Positions 35,263 to 43,683 of a stretch of DNA of 64,000 bases are shown in pieces. The notes below the pieces were generated by a model. The model was given only the letters and a program-made list of their open reading frames with translations. It was not told the origin of the DNA and searched no databases. Position numbers and translations under genes: made by a program. The stretch is from Candidatus Saccharicenans subterraneus. GTDB taxonomy: Bacteria > Acidobacteriota > Aminicenantia > Aminicenantales > Saccharicenantaceae. The DNA lies in the NCBI GenBank assembly GCA_003426165.1, contig QUAH01000013.1, positions 1-64,000 on the forward strand, in the 5' to 3' direction. The stretch's first letter is position 1, and each line of letters opens with the position of its first letter.

Positions 35263-35691
35263 ATGGGAAAAAGAAGAAAAGCCAGGGAGTGTGCTTTACA
35301 GATTCTATTTCAGCTGGAATTCACCGGCGATGAACTGCCGCTGGTGCTGAAAGATTACTGGTCCCGGCAGGCGGTCCCGGCCGAGACCCGGGAATACTGC
35401 GAATGGCTGGTCCGGGGAATCTGTGAACACCAGGCCGAGGTGGACCGCACCATCCAGCAGGCTTCCAGGAACTGGCGGCTGGAAAGAATGGCCACCGTTG
35501 ACCGGAATATTCTGAGGCTGGCCGTGTTCGAGATGCTCTTTGAAAAGAACCTGACGCCGTCCATCATCATGGATGAAGCCATCGAAATAGCCAAGAAGTA
35601 TTCCGGGCAGGAGGCGGCCAATTTTGTCAACGGCATCCTGGACGGAGTGCACCACCAGCTCCAGGGTGCTCCCGGCCCGGATAAGGACTGA
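35263..35691 (+). CDS. nusB: Transcription antitermination factor NusB
   Basis: NusB joins NusE on boxA RNA to prevent early termination of rRNA operons. The 142-residue all-helical protein begins GKRRKARECALQILFQLEFTG and ends with IIMDEAIEIAKKYSGQEAANFVNGILD, both characteristic of the family. Length is typical. It lies 22 nt after ribH and 37 nt before lysS, and the three are probably co-transcribed. Confidence 0.95.
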   Translation: MGKRRKARECALQILFQLEFTGDELPLVLKDYWSRQAVPAETREYCEWLVRGICEHQAEVDRTIQQASRNWRLERMATVDRNILRLAVFEMLFEKNLTPSIIMDEAIEIAKKYSGQEAANFVNGILDGVHHQLQGAPGPDKD

Positions 35692-35728
35692 AGCAGTTCG
35701 ATCGGCACGATCTCAAGAGGTGATAAAA

Positions 35729-37249
35729 ATGAGTGAACAGCAAGGCAAGAAAGACCGCGAGCTGAAGCTGGTCCAGGAAGAGCTCAGCGACCAGGAACTG
35801 ATCCGCCTGGAAAAGTGGCGGAAACTCCAGGAGAGGGGACTGGAAGTCTTTCCCCACCGGGCCGAGGTCAGCCACTCCGTTTCCGAAGTGGTCGGGGAAT
35901 TTTCCCCGTTGAGCAAGGAAGAACTGGAAGGAAAAGAATACCGGGTGAAGGTCCCTGGTCGAATCATGACCATCCGCAAGATGGGCCGGGCCACCTTCTT
36001 TCATATCGCCGACTGCCGCCGCCGGCTTCAGGTGTACCTGAGGGAAGACCAGGTCGGGCCGGGAAATTACGAGCTGTTTGACCTGTTCGACATCGGCGAC
36101 GTGATACTGGTCGAGGGGCGGCTGTTCCGGACCAGGACCGGTGAGCTGACCGTTCTGGCCGAGAAATTCTCCTTCCTGGCCAAGTCTTTCCACCCGCTAC
36201 CGGAAAAATGGCACGGCCTTCAGGACGTGGAACTTCGCTACCGCAAACGCTACCTGGACCTGATCATGAACCCGGAGTCGAGCGAGACCTTCATCACCAG
36301 GAGCCGGATTGTCAGCAGCCTGCGGAAATTTTTTGACGACCGCGGTTTCCTGGAGGTGGAGACCCCGATGATGCAGGTAATTCCCGGCGGGGCCCTGGCC
36401 AGGCCTTTCAAGACCTTCCACAATGCCCTGGGGATCGACCTCTACCTGAGGATTGCCCCGGAGCTTTACCTGAAGCGCCTGGTGGTCGGCGGCCTGGAAA
36501 AAGTCTACGAGATAAACCGCAATTTCCGCAACGAGGGTGTTGACTCCCAGCACAATCCCGAGTTCACCATGCTGGAGTTCTACCAGGCATATATCGACTA
36601 CAACCAGCTGATGGACCTGACCGAAGAGCTCTTTGTCTACCTGGCCCGGGAAATTCACGGGAAGGAAGAATTCCCCTACGGCGAGGAGACCATTTCCTTC
36701 AGGCGGCCCTGGAAAAGGATTAAGTTCCTGGACGCGGTCCGTCAGTACAGCGGTCTGGCCCCGGCCAGGTTTGATGACCCGGAGGCCCTGATAGAATTTG
36801 CGGCCACCCTCGCCGCCGACCGGAAACCGACCAGCTACGCCAAGGCCCTGGACGTTATCTTTGACAAACTGGTCAAGGACAAGATTGTCCAGCCGACCTT
36901 CATCATCAACCCTCCCCGGGAAATTTCACCACTGGCCAAGGCCGACCCGGTCCACCCGGAAGAAGCCAACCGCTTCGAGCTGATCATTGCCGGCATGGAA
37001 ATTGCCAACGCCTTCTCCGAGCTGACCGACCCCTTCGAGCAACGGCAGCGCTTCGAAGAGCAGGCGGCCATGAGACAGACCGGGGACGAGGAATCACACC
37101 TGGTGGACCTGGATTACGTCGAGGCCCTGGAATACGGCCTGCCGCCCACCGGCGGCGAGGGCATCGGGATAGACCGGCTGACCATGATCCTGGCCAACCG
37201 GAAGTCGATCCGGGAGGTTATCCTGTTCCCGCTCCTGAAACCGCGATGA
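35729..37249 (+). CDS. lysS: Lysyl-tRNA synthetase, class II
   Basis: The 506-residue enzyme charges tRNA-Lys. After an N-terminal extension rich in charged residues comes the OB-fold anticodon-binding domain (KVPGRIMTIRKMGRATFFHIADCRRRLQVYL). The class II core follows with motif 1 (FLEVETPMMQVIPGGA), motif 2 (FRNEGVDSQHNPEFTMLEFYQAY) and motif 3 (GGEGIGIDRLTMIL). The ATG at 35729 is preceded by an AGAGGTG ribosome site. A longer frame into nusB adds unrelated residues. lolC begins 24 nt later. Confidence 0.96.
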   Translation: MSEQQGKKDRELKLVQEELSDQELIRLEKWRKLQERGLEVFPHRAEVSHSVSEVVGEFSPLSKEELEGKEYRVKVPGRIMTIRKMGRATFFHIADCRRRLQVYLREDQVGPGNYELFDLFDIGDVILVEGRLFRTRTGELTVLAEKFSFLAKSFHPLPEKWHGLQDVELRYRKRYLDLIMNPESSETFITRSRIVSSLRKFFDDRGFLEVETPMMQVIPGGALARPFKTFHNALGIDLYLRIAPELYLKRLVVGGLEKVYEINRNFRNEGVDSQHNPEFTMLEFYQAYIDYNQLMDLTEELFVYLAREIHGKEEFPYGEETISFRRPWKRIKFLDAVRQYSGLAPARFDDPEALIEFAATLAADRKPTSYAKALDVIFDKLVKDKIVQPTFIINPPREISPLAKADPVHPEEANRFELIIAGMEIANAFSELTDPFEQRQRFEEQAAMRQTGDEESHLVDLDYVEALEYGLPPTGGEGIGIDRLTMILANRKSIREVILFPLLKPR

Positions 37250-37273
37250 GGAAAGGACGCAGGTGAGACCGGA

Positions 37274-38491
37274 ATGAGCTTTGAATTATTCCTGGCCCGC
37301 AGGTACCTGACTGCCAGAAGGAAGCAGGCCTTTATTTCCGTCATTACCTCTGTTTCCATTCTGGGGGTGACCATCGGGGTGATGGCCCTGGTCATTGCCC
37401 TGGCCCTGATCACCGGGTTCCAGGAAGATGTCCAGGACAAGATACTGGGCGCCACCTCCCACCTGATGATTTCTGACCTGTCGGGACAGGGATTGAAAGA
37501 TTATCAAGCGCTGGCCGAAGAGATACGGAAGATTTCAGAAGTGGAGTCGGTCACCCCGGTCATTTATAACACCGTGTTGATCATGGGACCGGCCCGGAAC
37601 TCGGGAGCCCTGCTCAAGGGCCTGAATTTCGAAGAAGAAACGAAGGTGTCCGGCTGGCTCAACCGGCTGATGGCCGGCCAGCTGCCCGGTGCCGGAAGCG
37701 AGGAAGAAATAATTCTGGGGAAAGACCTGGCCGCAGCCCTGGGTGTCGGCCCGGGCGACCGGGTTAGCGTACTCATTCCCTCCGGCCGGCTGACCCCGGT
37801 TGGAGTCCTGCCCCGCACCAGGACTTTCCGGGTGAGCGGGCTTTTTGATTCCGGGCTTTACGAGTTTGATTCCTCGACCGCCCTGATTTCCCTGGCCCTG
37901 GCCCAGAAGCTGTACAACCTTCCGGAAAGGGTGTCCTATCTCCAGGTCAGGATAAAGGATATTTTCCAGGCGGAGAGGGTGGCGGAAAAAATTTACCGGT
38001 TGACCTCTTCCGGCATTTACGTGACCACCTGGATGGAACTTAACCGCTCCCTATTTTCAGCCCTGAAGCTGGAAAAAACTTTGCTCTTTCTGACCATAGC
38101 CCTGATCGTGGTGGTGGCCGCGCTGAACATCATCGCCAGCCTGGTGCTGATGGTCATGGAAAAGACCCGGGATATCGGGGTACTGATGGCCATGGGAGCG
38201 ACCGCCACCAGTATCAGGAAGATTTTTTTCCTGCAGGGGGCCATAATCGGGGTGGTGGGCACCGGCCTGGGCCTGGTGCTGGGCCTGGTCTGGTGCTGGC
38301 TGGCCAACGTCTTCAAACTGATCAGGGTGCCGGTGGACATCTACCAGATTTCCTATGTTCCCTTTCACCCCAAGCCCCTGGACCTGGCCCTGATCGTCCT
38401 GGTGACCCTGGCCATTACTTTTTTCTCCACCATCTTCCCGTCGCGGCGGGCAGCCCGCATTGACCCGGTTCAGGCTCTGAAATATGAATAG
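37274..38491 (+). CDS. lolC: Lipoprotein-releasing permease LolC/LolE-type
   Basis: The 405-residue inner membrane protein resembles LolC/LolE: it starts FELFLARRYLTARRKQAFISVIT, has an N-terminal helix (VTIGVMALVIALALITGF), a periplasmic domain of about 220 residues, and three C-terminal helices with EKTRDIGVLMAMGAT and RRAARIDPVQALKYE. It would release lipoproteins from the inner membrane with the LolD ATPase encoded 27 nt downstream. Only one permease gene is present, so it may act as a homodimer (as LolF does) or with a partner encoded elsewhere. Confidence 0.9.
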   Translation: MSFELFLARRYLTARRKQAFISVITSVSILGVTIGVMALVIALALITGFQEDVQDKILGATSHLMISDLSGQGLKDYQALAEEIRKISEVESVTPVIYNTVLIMGPARNSGALLKGLNFEEETKVSGWLNRLMAGQLPGAGSEEEIILGKDLAAALGVGPGDRVSVLIPSGRLTPVGVLPRTRTFRVSGLFDSGLYEFDSSTALISLALAQKLYNLPERVSYLQVRIKDIFQAERVAEKIYRLTSSGIYVTTWMELNRSLFSALKLEKTLLFLTIALIVVVAALNIIASLVLMVMEKTRDIGVLMAMGATATSIRKIFFLQGAIIGVVGTGLGLVLGLVWCWLANVFKLIRVPVDIYQISYVPFHPKPLDLALIVLVTLAITFFSTIFPSRRAARIDPVQALKYE

Positions 38492-38518
38492 ATTAATGGT
38501 TTGGCCTAGAGAAGGATC

Positions 38519-39229
38519 ATGGTAGCAGAAAACAACCAGGTCATCATCCGGACCGAAAACCTGGGCAAGGCCTACCCGTTGCCCGGAAATGACTGGCTGC
38601 GGGTTTTTGAGGGCATAGATTTTGAACTCCGGGCCGGGGAACTGGTGGCGGTGATGGGGGTTTCCGGTGTCGGGAAGACCACCTTTTTGAACATTATCGG
38701 CGGTCTGGACCGACCGACCGAAGGCCGGGTCTTTTTCCAGGGCCAGAATCTCTGGGAAAAAACTCCGACCGAGATTGCCATGCTCAGGAACAGGTATATC
38801 GGATTTGTCTTTCAGTTTTACCATCTCCTGCCTGAATTCTCGGCCCTGGAAAACGTGGCCATACCCCTGCTGATTGGTGGAAGAAGCCGGGAGGAAGCCC
38901 TGGAACAAGCGGCCCGGGCCCTGGAAGAAGTGGGCATGGGAGCCAGGTCCGACGCCCGTCCGGCCCAGCTTTCCGGGGGAGAACAGCAAAGGGTGGCCGT
39001 GGCCAGGGCCCTGGTAACCAGCCCCGGGCTGCTCCTGGCCGACGAGCCCACCGGCAACCTGGACTGGAAGACGGGGGAAAAGATCCTGGAGCTGATAACT
39101 GACCTCCACCGGAAGAAAGGCCTGTCCTCGATAATCGTTACCCATAATGAGAGGATAGCCCGTTTCTGCCATAAGGCTTACCTGCTGGAAGCCGGCCGGA
39201 TGAAACTTTTAGAGGGGCTGGCAGGTTAA
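38519..39229 (+). CDS. lolD: Lipoprotein-releasing ABC transporter ATPase LolD
   Basis: The 236-residue ATPase has Walker A in GVSGVGKTT, the Q-loop (VFQFYHLLPEFSALENV), the LSGGEQQRVAVARAL signature, Walker B LLLADEPTGNLD and the H-loop (IVTHNE). Such MacB/LolD-type ATPases energise lipoprotein release or related export. Directly following lolC makes LolD the natural call. It could also serve the orphan MacB-type permeases at 26.6-29.1 kb. Confidence 0.92.
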   Translation: MVAENNQVIIRTENLGKAYPLPGNDWLRVFEGIDFELRAGELVAVMGVSGVGKTTFLNIIGGLDRPTEGRVFFQGQNLWEKTPTEIAMLRNRYIGFVFQFYHLLPEFSALENVAIPLLIGGRSREEALEQAARALEEVGMGARSDARPAQLSGGEQQRVAVARALVTSPGLLLADEPTGNLDWKTGEKILELITDLHRKKGLSSIIVTHNERIARFCHKAYLLEAGRMKLLEGLAG

Positions 39230-39281
39230 TAATTCCATGAGGCCTATTTCGGAGGAAAATTGCCCGGGCCGACCTGACTCT

Positions 39282-39310
39282 TTGAAAAATGGCCGGCGAT
39301 ATGGTATAAA
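39282..39310 (+). promoter_or_regulatory. Strong promoter directly before bamA
   Basis: TTGAAA (39282-39287), a 17-nt spacer and TATAAA (39305-39310) with TGG in front. Transcription would start about 39316-39318, leaving almost no leader before the ATG at 39320. Confidence 0.6.
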
Positions 39311-39319
39311 GTTATGTCA

Positions 39320-41635
39320 ATGAGAAGACTCAGCCTGGTTATATTCATATTATTCGTGGTTTCCACGGCCACGCTTTCTGCCCAGCAGGTTATCGAGAAG
39401 ATAGAGGTTATCGGCAACAACCGCATCTCCCAGGAAACCATCGTCTATTACCTCTCCTCGCGAGAGGGTGATTATTACAACGAGGCCCTGCTCAAGAAGG
39501 ATTTCAAGGTCCTCTGGTCGACCGGCTTTTTCTCCAACCTCAGGATAGAGGAACAGGATGGAACCAGGGGCAAGATCATCAGGATTTTTGTCGAGGAAAA
39601 CCCGGTCATCAAGAACGTGGTTTTTCGCACCGGAAAGAAGGTTAAAGAAAACGATATCGTCAACAAGCTAAAAGAGAAGGACGAGTACATTGCCGCTCAT
39701 TCCCACTACAACCCCTTCCGGGTGCAGAAGGCCAAGAAGACGATCAAGGAACTGCTGGAGGAAAAAGGCCTGCAGGCTGCCAGGATAGAGGCCGAGCTGG
39801 TGACCCGGGCCAACAACGAGGTGGACCTGGTCTTCAGGATTGATGAAGGGTCCCGGCTGCGGGTGGGAGAGGTGGTCTTTGTCGGCCGGACCAAGATTCC
39901 CGACAGCTTCCTGGTCGAGGCCATGAAGGACAACCGCCGCCATAGCCTGTTCAACTGGATTGCCAACAAGGACGTTTTCAAGAAAAACAAGCTGGAAGAA
40001 AACCTGGCCGAGATCAAGAAGAAGCTCCAGGAATACGGCTACATGGAAGCCAGCGTCGGCGAACCCCGGTTCGAAGAAATAACCAGGAGAAATGTCCTGT
40101 TCAGCAAGCAGAAGATGATGCGGATTATCATCCCGGTGGAACCCGGCCACGTTTACCGCACCGGTGAAATCAAGATTGAGGGCAACAAGTTCTTCACCAC
40201 CCGGTACCTGCAGAGCCTGGTCAAGCTGCAGCCGGGAGATATCTACAGCTCCAAGAAGCGGGAAAAGACCGTCGAGTCCATGGGCGAAAGTTACCGCAAT
40301 TTTGCCTTTCTATATGCCCAGATAATTCCGGTTGAAAACCTTGACCCCAGGAAGAAGGTGGTCAACGTGACCTTCAACGTCCAGGAAGGGGAGGTGGCCT
40401 TCCTGCGCCGGCTGGAATTTCGGGGCAACACCTTTACCAAGGACAAGGTGCTGCGCCGGGAGTTCCTGATGCGCGAGGGCGACCGGTTCAGCCTGGCCGT
40501 CTTCAAGGACAGCCTGCTGAGGCTCAAGCAGCTGGGCCTGGTTGACGTGGAAAAGGAGCCCGATATCAAGCCCGACCCGGAAAATCCCACCCAGATTGAC
40601 GTCAACCTGAACGTCAAGGAACTGCAGCGGAACAACATCCAGTTTACGGCCGGTTACAGCGGCTACGAGGGCACCTTTATAGCTTTCAGCTACTCCACGG
40701 TGAATTTCCTGGGAACCGGAGAGACCCTGGACCTGACCCTGCAGCACGGCAAGAGGGTCAAGAATTATAGCTTCGGGATGAGCCAGCCCTACATTTTCGA
40801 CAAGCCGATGACCGTGGGCTTCAATGTCTTCGACCGCAAGATCACGATTCCCTATCTTTACAACCAGTTTGCCAAGGGCATCCGGCTGACCTACGGCACC
40901 AGGGTTTACGGTTACCTGCGGTTCAACCTGAACTACAGTTTCCAGAAGCAGATCATGGAAATTCCCAGTTACGACACAGAGGAAGGCCAGCAGTATTATT
41001 ACAATCCCTATTTTTACCCGGGAAAGTACTTCGTCAGCGCCCTGGAACCGGTTCTTTACCAGTCGACCATAGATAGCCCCCTGACTCCCAGCCGGGGCAC
41101 GATGTACACCGTGGCCTTCAGGTATGCCGGTAACTTCCTGGGCGGAGACGTCCATCTCTACCGGCCGAGGTTCGAGTTTGCCCGCTACCAGCCGCTGTGG
41201 GGCAACCACGTCCTGGGTCTTCACGCCGAGTACCAGTTCATCAAACCCATCGGCAACCATGAAGTACCCTACTGGGAAAGGTTTTTCCTGGGCGGCGAAC
41301 AGTCGATCCGCGGTTACGAGTATTACACCATCGGTCCCCGGGACGAGAAAAATATCCTGATCGGCGGGGTGAAGTCCCTGATTTTCAATTTCGAATATAT
41401 CGTGCCTCTGGGCGGGCCGCTCTACGGCATACTGTTCTATGACGTGGGTAATGCCCTCCTCCAGTCAGAAAAGTTCAGCCCCAAGAACATGTACAGCTCG
41501 GCCGGGCTGGAAGTCCGGGTGTTCGTGCCGGCCCTGAGAGTGCCATTCCGTCTGATTTTTGCTTACAACAACAGGAAGATTTACGTTGACGATTCCAATT
41601 TTGCCTTCCGCTTTGCGGTCGGCACCACCTTCTGA
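39320..41635 (+). CDS. bamA: Outer membrane assembly factor BamA
   Basis: BamA inserts barrel proteins into the outer membrane. After a signal peptide (MRRLSLVIFILFVVSTATLSA) come POTRA repeats, beginning IEKIEVIGNNRISQETIVYYL, with later starts near VKNVVFRTGKKV, VGEVVFVGRTKI, TGEIKIEGNKFF and LRRLEFRGNTFTKDKVLRREF. The C-terminal 16-strand barrel carries GGEQSIRGYE (the conserved RG loop) and ends with F. Two starts are possible, 39314 and 39320. Neither has a Shine-Dalgarno sequence, and the promoter -10 box ends at 39310, so the mRNA may be leaderless with the start at 39320. skp and fabZ follow. Confidence 0.95.
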   Translation: MRRLSLVIFILFVVSTATLSAQQVIEKIEVIGNNRISQETIVYYLSSREGDYYNEALLKKDFKVLWSTGFFSNLRIEEQDGTRGKIIRIFVEENPVIKNVVFRTGKKVKENDIVNKLKEKDEYIAAHSHYNPFRVQKAKKTIKELLEEKGLQAARIEAELVTRANNEVDLVFRIDEGSRLRVGEVVFVGRTKIPDSFLVEAMKDNRRHSLFNWIANKDVFKKNKLEENLAEIKKKLQEYGYMEASVGEPRFEEITRRNVLFSKQKMMRIIIPVEPGHVYRTGEIKIEGNKFFTTRYLQSLVKLQPGDIYSSKKREKTVESMGESYRNFAFLYAQIIPVENLDPRKKVVNVTFNVQEGEVAFLRRLEFRGNTFTKDKVLRREFLMREGDRFSLAVFKDSLLRLKQLGLVDVEKEPDIKPDPENPTQIDVNLNVKELQRNNIQFTAGYSGYEGTFIAFSYSTVNFLGTGETLDLTLQHGKRVKNYSFGMSQPYIFDKPMTVGFNVFDRKITIPYLYNQFAKGIRLTYGTRVYGYLRFNLNYSFQKQIMEIPSYDTEEGQQYYYNPYFYPGKYFVSALEPVLYQSTIDSPLTPSRGTMYTVAFRYAGNFLGGDVHLYRPRFEFARYQPLWGNHVLGLHAEYQFIKPIGNHEVPYWERFFLGGEQSIRGYEYYTIGPRDEKNILIGGVKSLIFNFEYIVPLGGPLYGILFYDVGNALLQSEKFSPKNMYSSAGLEVRVFVPALRVPFRLIFAYNNRKIYVDDSNFAFRFAVGTTF

Positions 41636-41707
41636 GGTGCGGAACCACTTTATATTTAGCTTGGAAAAGTGTAAAATTATCAACTATTAATTTTAGGAGG
41701 ATTGAAA

Positions 41708-42244
41708 ATGCGCAGAATACTGACGGCGGTTTTACTCCTGGCGGTCATGTTGATTGCCGGCAGCCACCTGGCCCTGGCCCAGCAGTCCCTGAAGGTCGGG
41801 GTGATCAATTCCCAGGAAATCCTGGAGAAATCGGCTGAGGGCAAGAAAGCCATCGCCCAGCTGGAAGAGAAGAACAGGAAGACCCAGCAGGACCTGGCCA
41901 AGCTGGACGACCAGATCCGGCAGCTGGAAAGCCGGCTGAGCACGCAGCAGCTGACCATGACCCAGGAAGCCATTCTGTCGCTGAGTGTTGACCTGGACCG
42001 GAAAAGAACCGAAAGGCAGAGGATGGCCGAGGACGCCCAGAAAGACATGCAGGAACTTACCCAGAGACTGTACATGCGGATTCAGAGCGAGGTCATGCCC
42101 ATCATCAACAAGCTCGGACAGGAAAAAGGTCTGGACCTGATCCTGGACCTCAGGGAGAGCGGCGTGCTCTTTTTCTCCCCGGCCGTGGACCTGACCCAGG
42201 AAGTTATCAAGAGGTACGACGCCAGCAAGGCCCCGGCCAAGTAA
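41708..42244 (+). CDS. skp: Periplasmic chaperone Skp (OmpH)-like
   Basis: The 178-residue secreted protein has a signal peptide ending in LALAQQ and the OmpH/Skp layout: KVGVINSQEILEKSAEGKKAIAQLEEKNRKTQQDL followed by long coiled-coil arms (about 45-135) and a closing strand. Skp carries unfolded outer membrane proteins to BamA. AGGAGG stands seven bases before the ATG at 41708. The gap to bamA is 72 bp and contains a TGTAAAAT element at 41668-41675. Confidence 0.88.
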   Translation: MRRILTAVLLLAVMLIAGSHLALAQQSLKVGVINSQEILEKSAEGKKAIAQLEEKNRKTQQDLAKLDDQIRQLESRLSTQQLTMTQEAILSLSVDLDRKRTERQRMAEDAQKDMQELTQRLYMRIQSEVMPIINKLGQEKGLDLILDLRESGVLFFSPAVDLTQEVIKRYDASKAPAK

Positions 42245-42265
42245 GTTGTCCCGAACATTAGCCCG

Positions 42266-42715
42266 ATGAACTCGGAACAGATCGAGAAATGGTTACCACA
42301 CCGGTACCCGTTTCTCCTGGTGGATAGAGTCCTGGAGCTTAAGCCTGGCGAGAGCATCCTGGCCCTGAAGAACGTCACCTATAACGAACCTTTCTTCACG
42401 GGTCATTTCCCGGGACTCAAGCTGATGCCCGGGGTGCTCATCGTCGAGGCCCTGGCCCAGGCCGGGGGCATACTTCTCTACCATTCGCTTCCCGATCCGG
42501 AAAAAGTGGTCATGGTTCTGAGCAAGATAGAGGAAGTCAAGTTCAGGAAGCCGGTGGTACCGGGCGACCAGCTGAAGCTCTCGGTGCAGATGCTCAGACA
42601 GAAAGCCGGCTTCTATTATTTTTCCGCCCAGGCCACAGTCGACGGGGAAGTGGTAGTCGAAGGTAAGCTCACGGCCGGTTTGATGAAGAAAAATAAACCG
42701 GATGAGGGCAAATAG
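42266..42715 (+). CDS. fabZ: 3-hydroxyacyl-ACP dehydratase FabZ
   Basis: FabZ dehydrates 3-hydroxyacyl-ACP during fatty acid elongation. The 149-residue hot-dog-fold protein has PHRYPFLLVDRV, the catalytic histidine in GHFPG and glutamate in LIVEALAQAGG. In many Gram-negative bacteria the order is bamA-skp-lpxD-fabZ-lpxA; here skp is followed directly by fabZ and then a terminator. The last codons form the left arm of that terminator. Confidence 0.93.
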   Translation: MNSEQIEKWLPHRYPFLLVDRVLELKPGESILALKNVTYNEPFFTGHFPGLKLMPGVLIVEALAQAGGILLYHSLPDPEKVVMVLSKIEEVKFRKPVVPGDQLKLSVQMLRQKAGFYYFSAQATVDGEVVVEGKLTAGLMKKNKPDEGK

Positions 42716-42736
42716 GACCCTCATCCGGTCTTTTTT
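42689..42736. terminator. Bidirectional Rho-independent terminator between fabZ and the LolA-like gene
   Basis: A perfect 12-bp stem pairs ACCGGATGAGGG (42697-42708) with CCCTCATCCGGT (42718-42729) around a nine-base loop that holds the fabZ stop codon. CTTTTTT follows on the plus strand (42730-42736) and TTTATTTTT on the minus strand (complement of 42689-42697), so it can stop both convergent transcripts. Confidence 0.9.
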
Positions 42737-42781
42737 ATTATCTTCCCGCCCTGCCTTTTAGAACCCAGCCAAAAGGCCTGA

Positions 42782-43513
42782 TTATTTCAGCACGAAAAGC
42801 GAATCGTCCAGCCCGGTGTTGTAGACTATTTCGTTGACCGTCATCCTGATGTATTCGACCCCGCCCTGGAAGATGGTAATGGAAAAGGCGGCCATGGTGC
42901 CGTCAACTTTCCTGTAGTCGGCCAGCACCTGTTCGGCCTCAACTTCGCCCCCGCTTGGGCTCAGGGTCTTGGTCCTGGTCTTGTAAGGCAGGAAGGTGGT
43001 GGCATCCACGTACACTGTGGCCGTGTCGCTGTTGGAAAACTTCTGTTCCAGGACGTGGCAGGTTTTTCCGTTAACTTCTTCTTTGCCCTTGTAAGTGTAA
43101 GTAATGCCGAATTTCTCTGGATTCAGGGTGGCAGCATTTCCAAGGGCCTGTCTCCGCATCTGCTCGGACTGGTCCGGCGTCAGTTCCATCACTTCCCCGG
43201 TCTGGGGATTGGTGACCATGGCCTTCTGCCCGTCATATACCTGTATTATGCTCATGCCCATAACTTCTATTTCCATCCGGGACTTGTCCGGCTCTTTCTG
43301 GTACATGGTAAAGGGAGTGCTCATTCCGTACTGGATTATTTCCATCGTCCCGCTCATCCTGGTGTCCTTGATACCGGACAGGACCTCTCTCCCGCCCAGG
43401 GCCTTGATCATGTTTTCCAGGATGTCTTTTTCAGTCTGGGCCAGGCCGGGTCGGCTAAAAGCCAGCACCATCAGCAGCACCAGGAAAAAACTCAGGTATC
43501 TCTTTGCTGTCAT
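42782..43513 (-). CDS. Secreted LolA-like (outer membrane lipoprotein-sorting family) protein
   Basis: The 243-residue protein starts with a signal peptide (SFFLVLLMVLAFSRPGLAQ) and then shows the half-barrel pattern of LolA/LppX-like proteins: a LENMIKALGGREVLSGIKDTRMSGTMEI opening, a central YQKEPDKSRMEIEVMGMSIIQVYDGQKAMV segment and TVYVDATTFLPYKTRTKT. Family members bind lipoproteins or lipids in the periplasm. This subgroup (with the A.GG opening) is common in acidobacteria-like genomes and uncharacterised. It ends at a bidirectional terminator shared with fabZ. AGGAGG precedes its ATG. Confidence 0.72.
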   Translation of the reverse strand: MTAKRYLSFFLVLLMVLAFSRPGLAQTEKDILENMIKALGGREVLSGIKDTRMSGTMEIIQYGMSTPFTMYQKEPDKSRMEIEVMGMSIIQVYDGQKAMVTNPQTGEVMELTPDQSEQMRRQALGNAATLNPEKFGITYTYKGKEEVNGKTCHVLEQKFSNSDTATVYVDATTFLPYKTRTKTLSPSGGEVEAEQVLADYRKVDGTMAAFSITIFQGGVEYIRMTVNEIVYNTGLDDSLFVLK

Positions 43514-43613
43514 GATTTCCTCCTGTGTCTAATATTTTAGATTATACATAATTGATACGTGAAAAGACAGGTAAAGTTCAAAGGCCGGCAGGGGGGTGAG
43601 GACCTTTTTAAAA

Positions 43614-43633
43614 AATCACCCCATGGGGTGATT
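43614..43633. promoter_or_regulatory. Perfect 20-bp palindrome between the LolA-like and diguanylate cyclase genes
   Basis: AATCACCCCATGGGGTGATT is fully self-complementary and lies 50 bp before the diguanylate cyclase start, in a 170-bp divergent region. It has no loop, so it reads as a dimeric repressor or activator site rather than a hairpin. Confidence 0.55.
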
Positions 43634-43683
43634 GCCTCCGGTGCAGGATTTCTTTATTTTATTATCAAACAAGGCGTAAGATT

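Noticed and set aside
38057-39172. Minus-strand frame of 371 codons over lolC and lolD
   Set aside because: Antisense to two genes with intact signature motifs; no start signal.
40310-41260. Minus-strand frame of 316 codons inside bamA
   Set aside because: Antisense shadow of the BamA barrel region with no recognisable domain.
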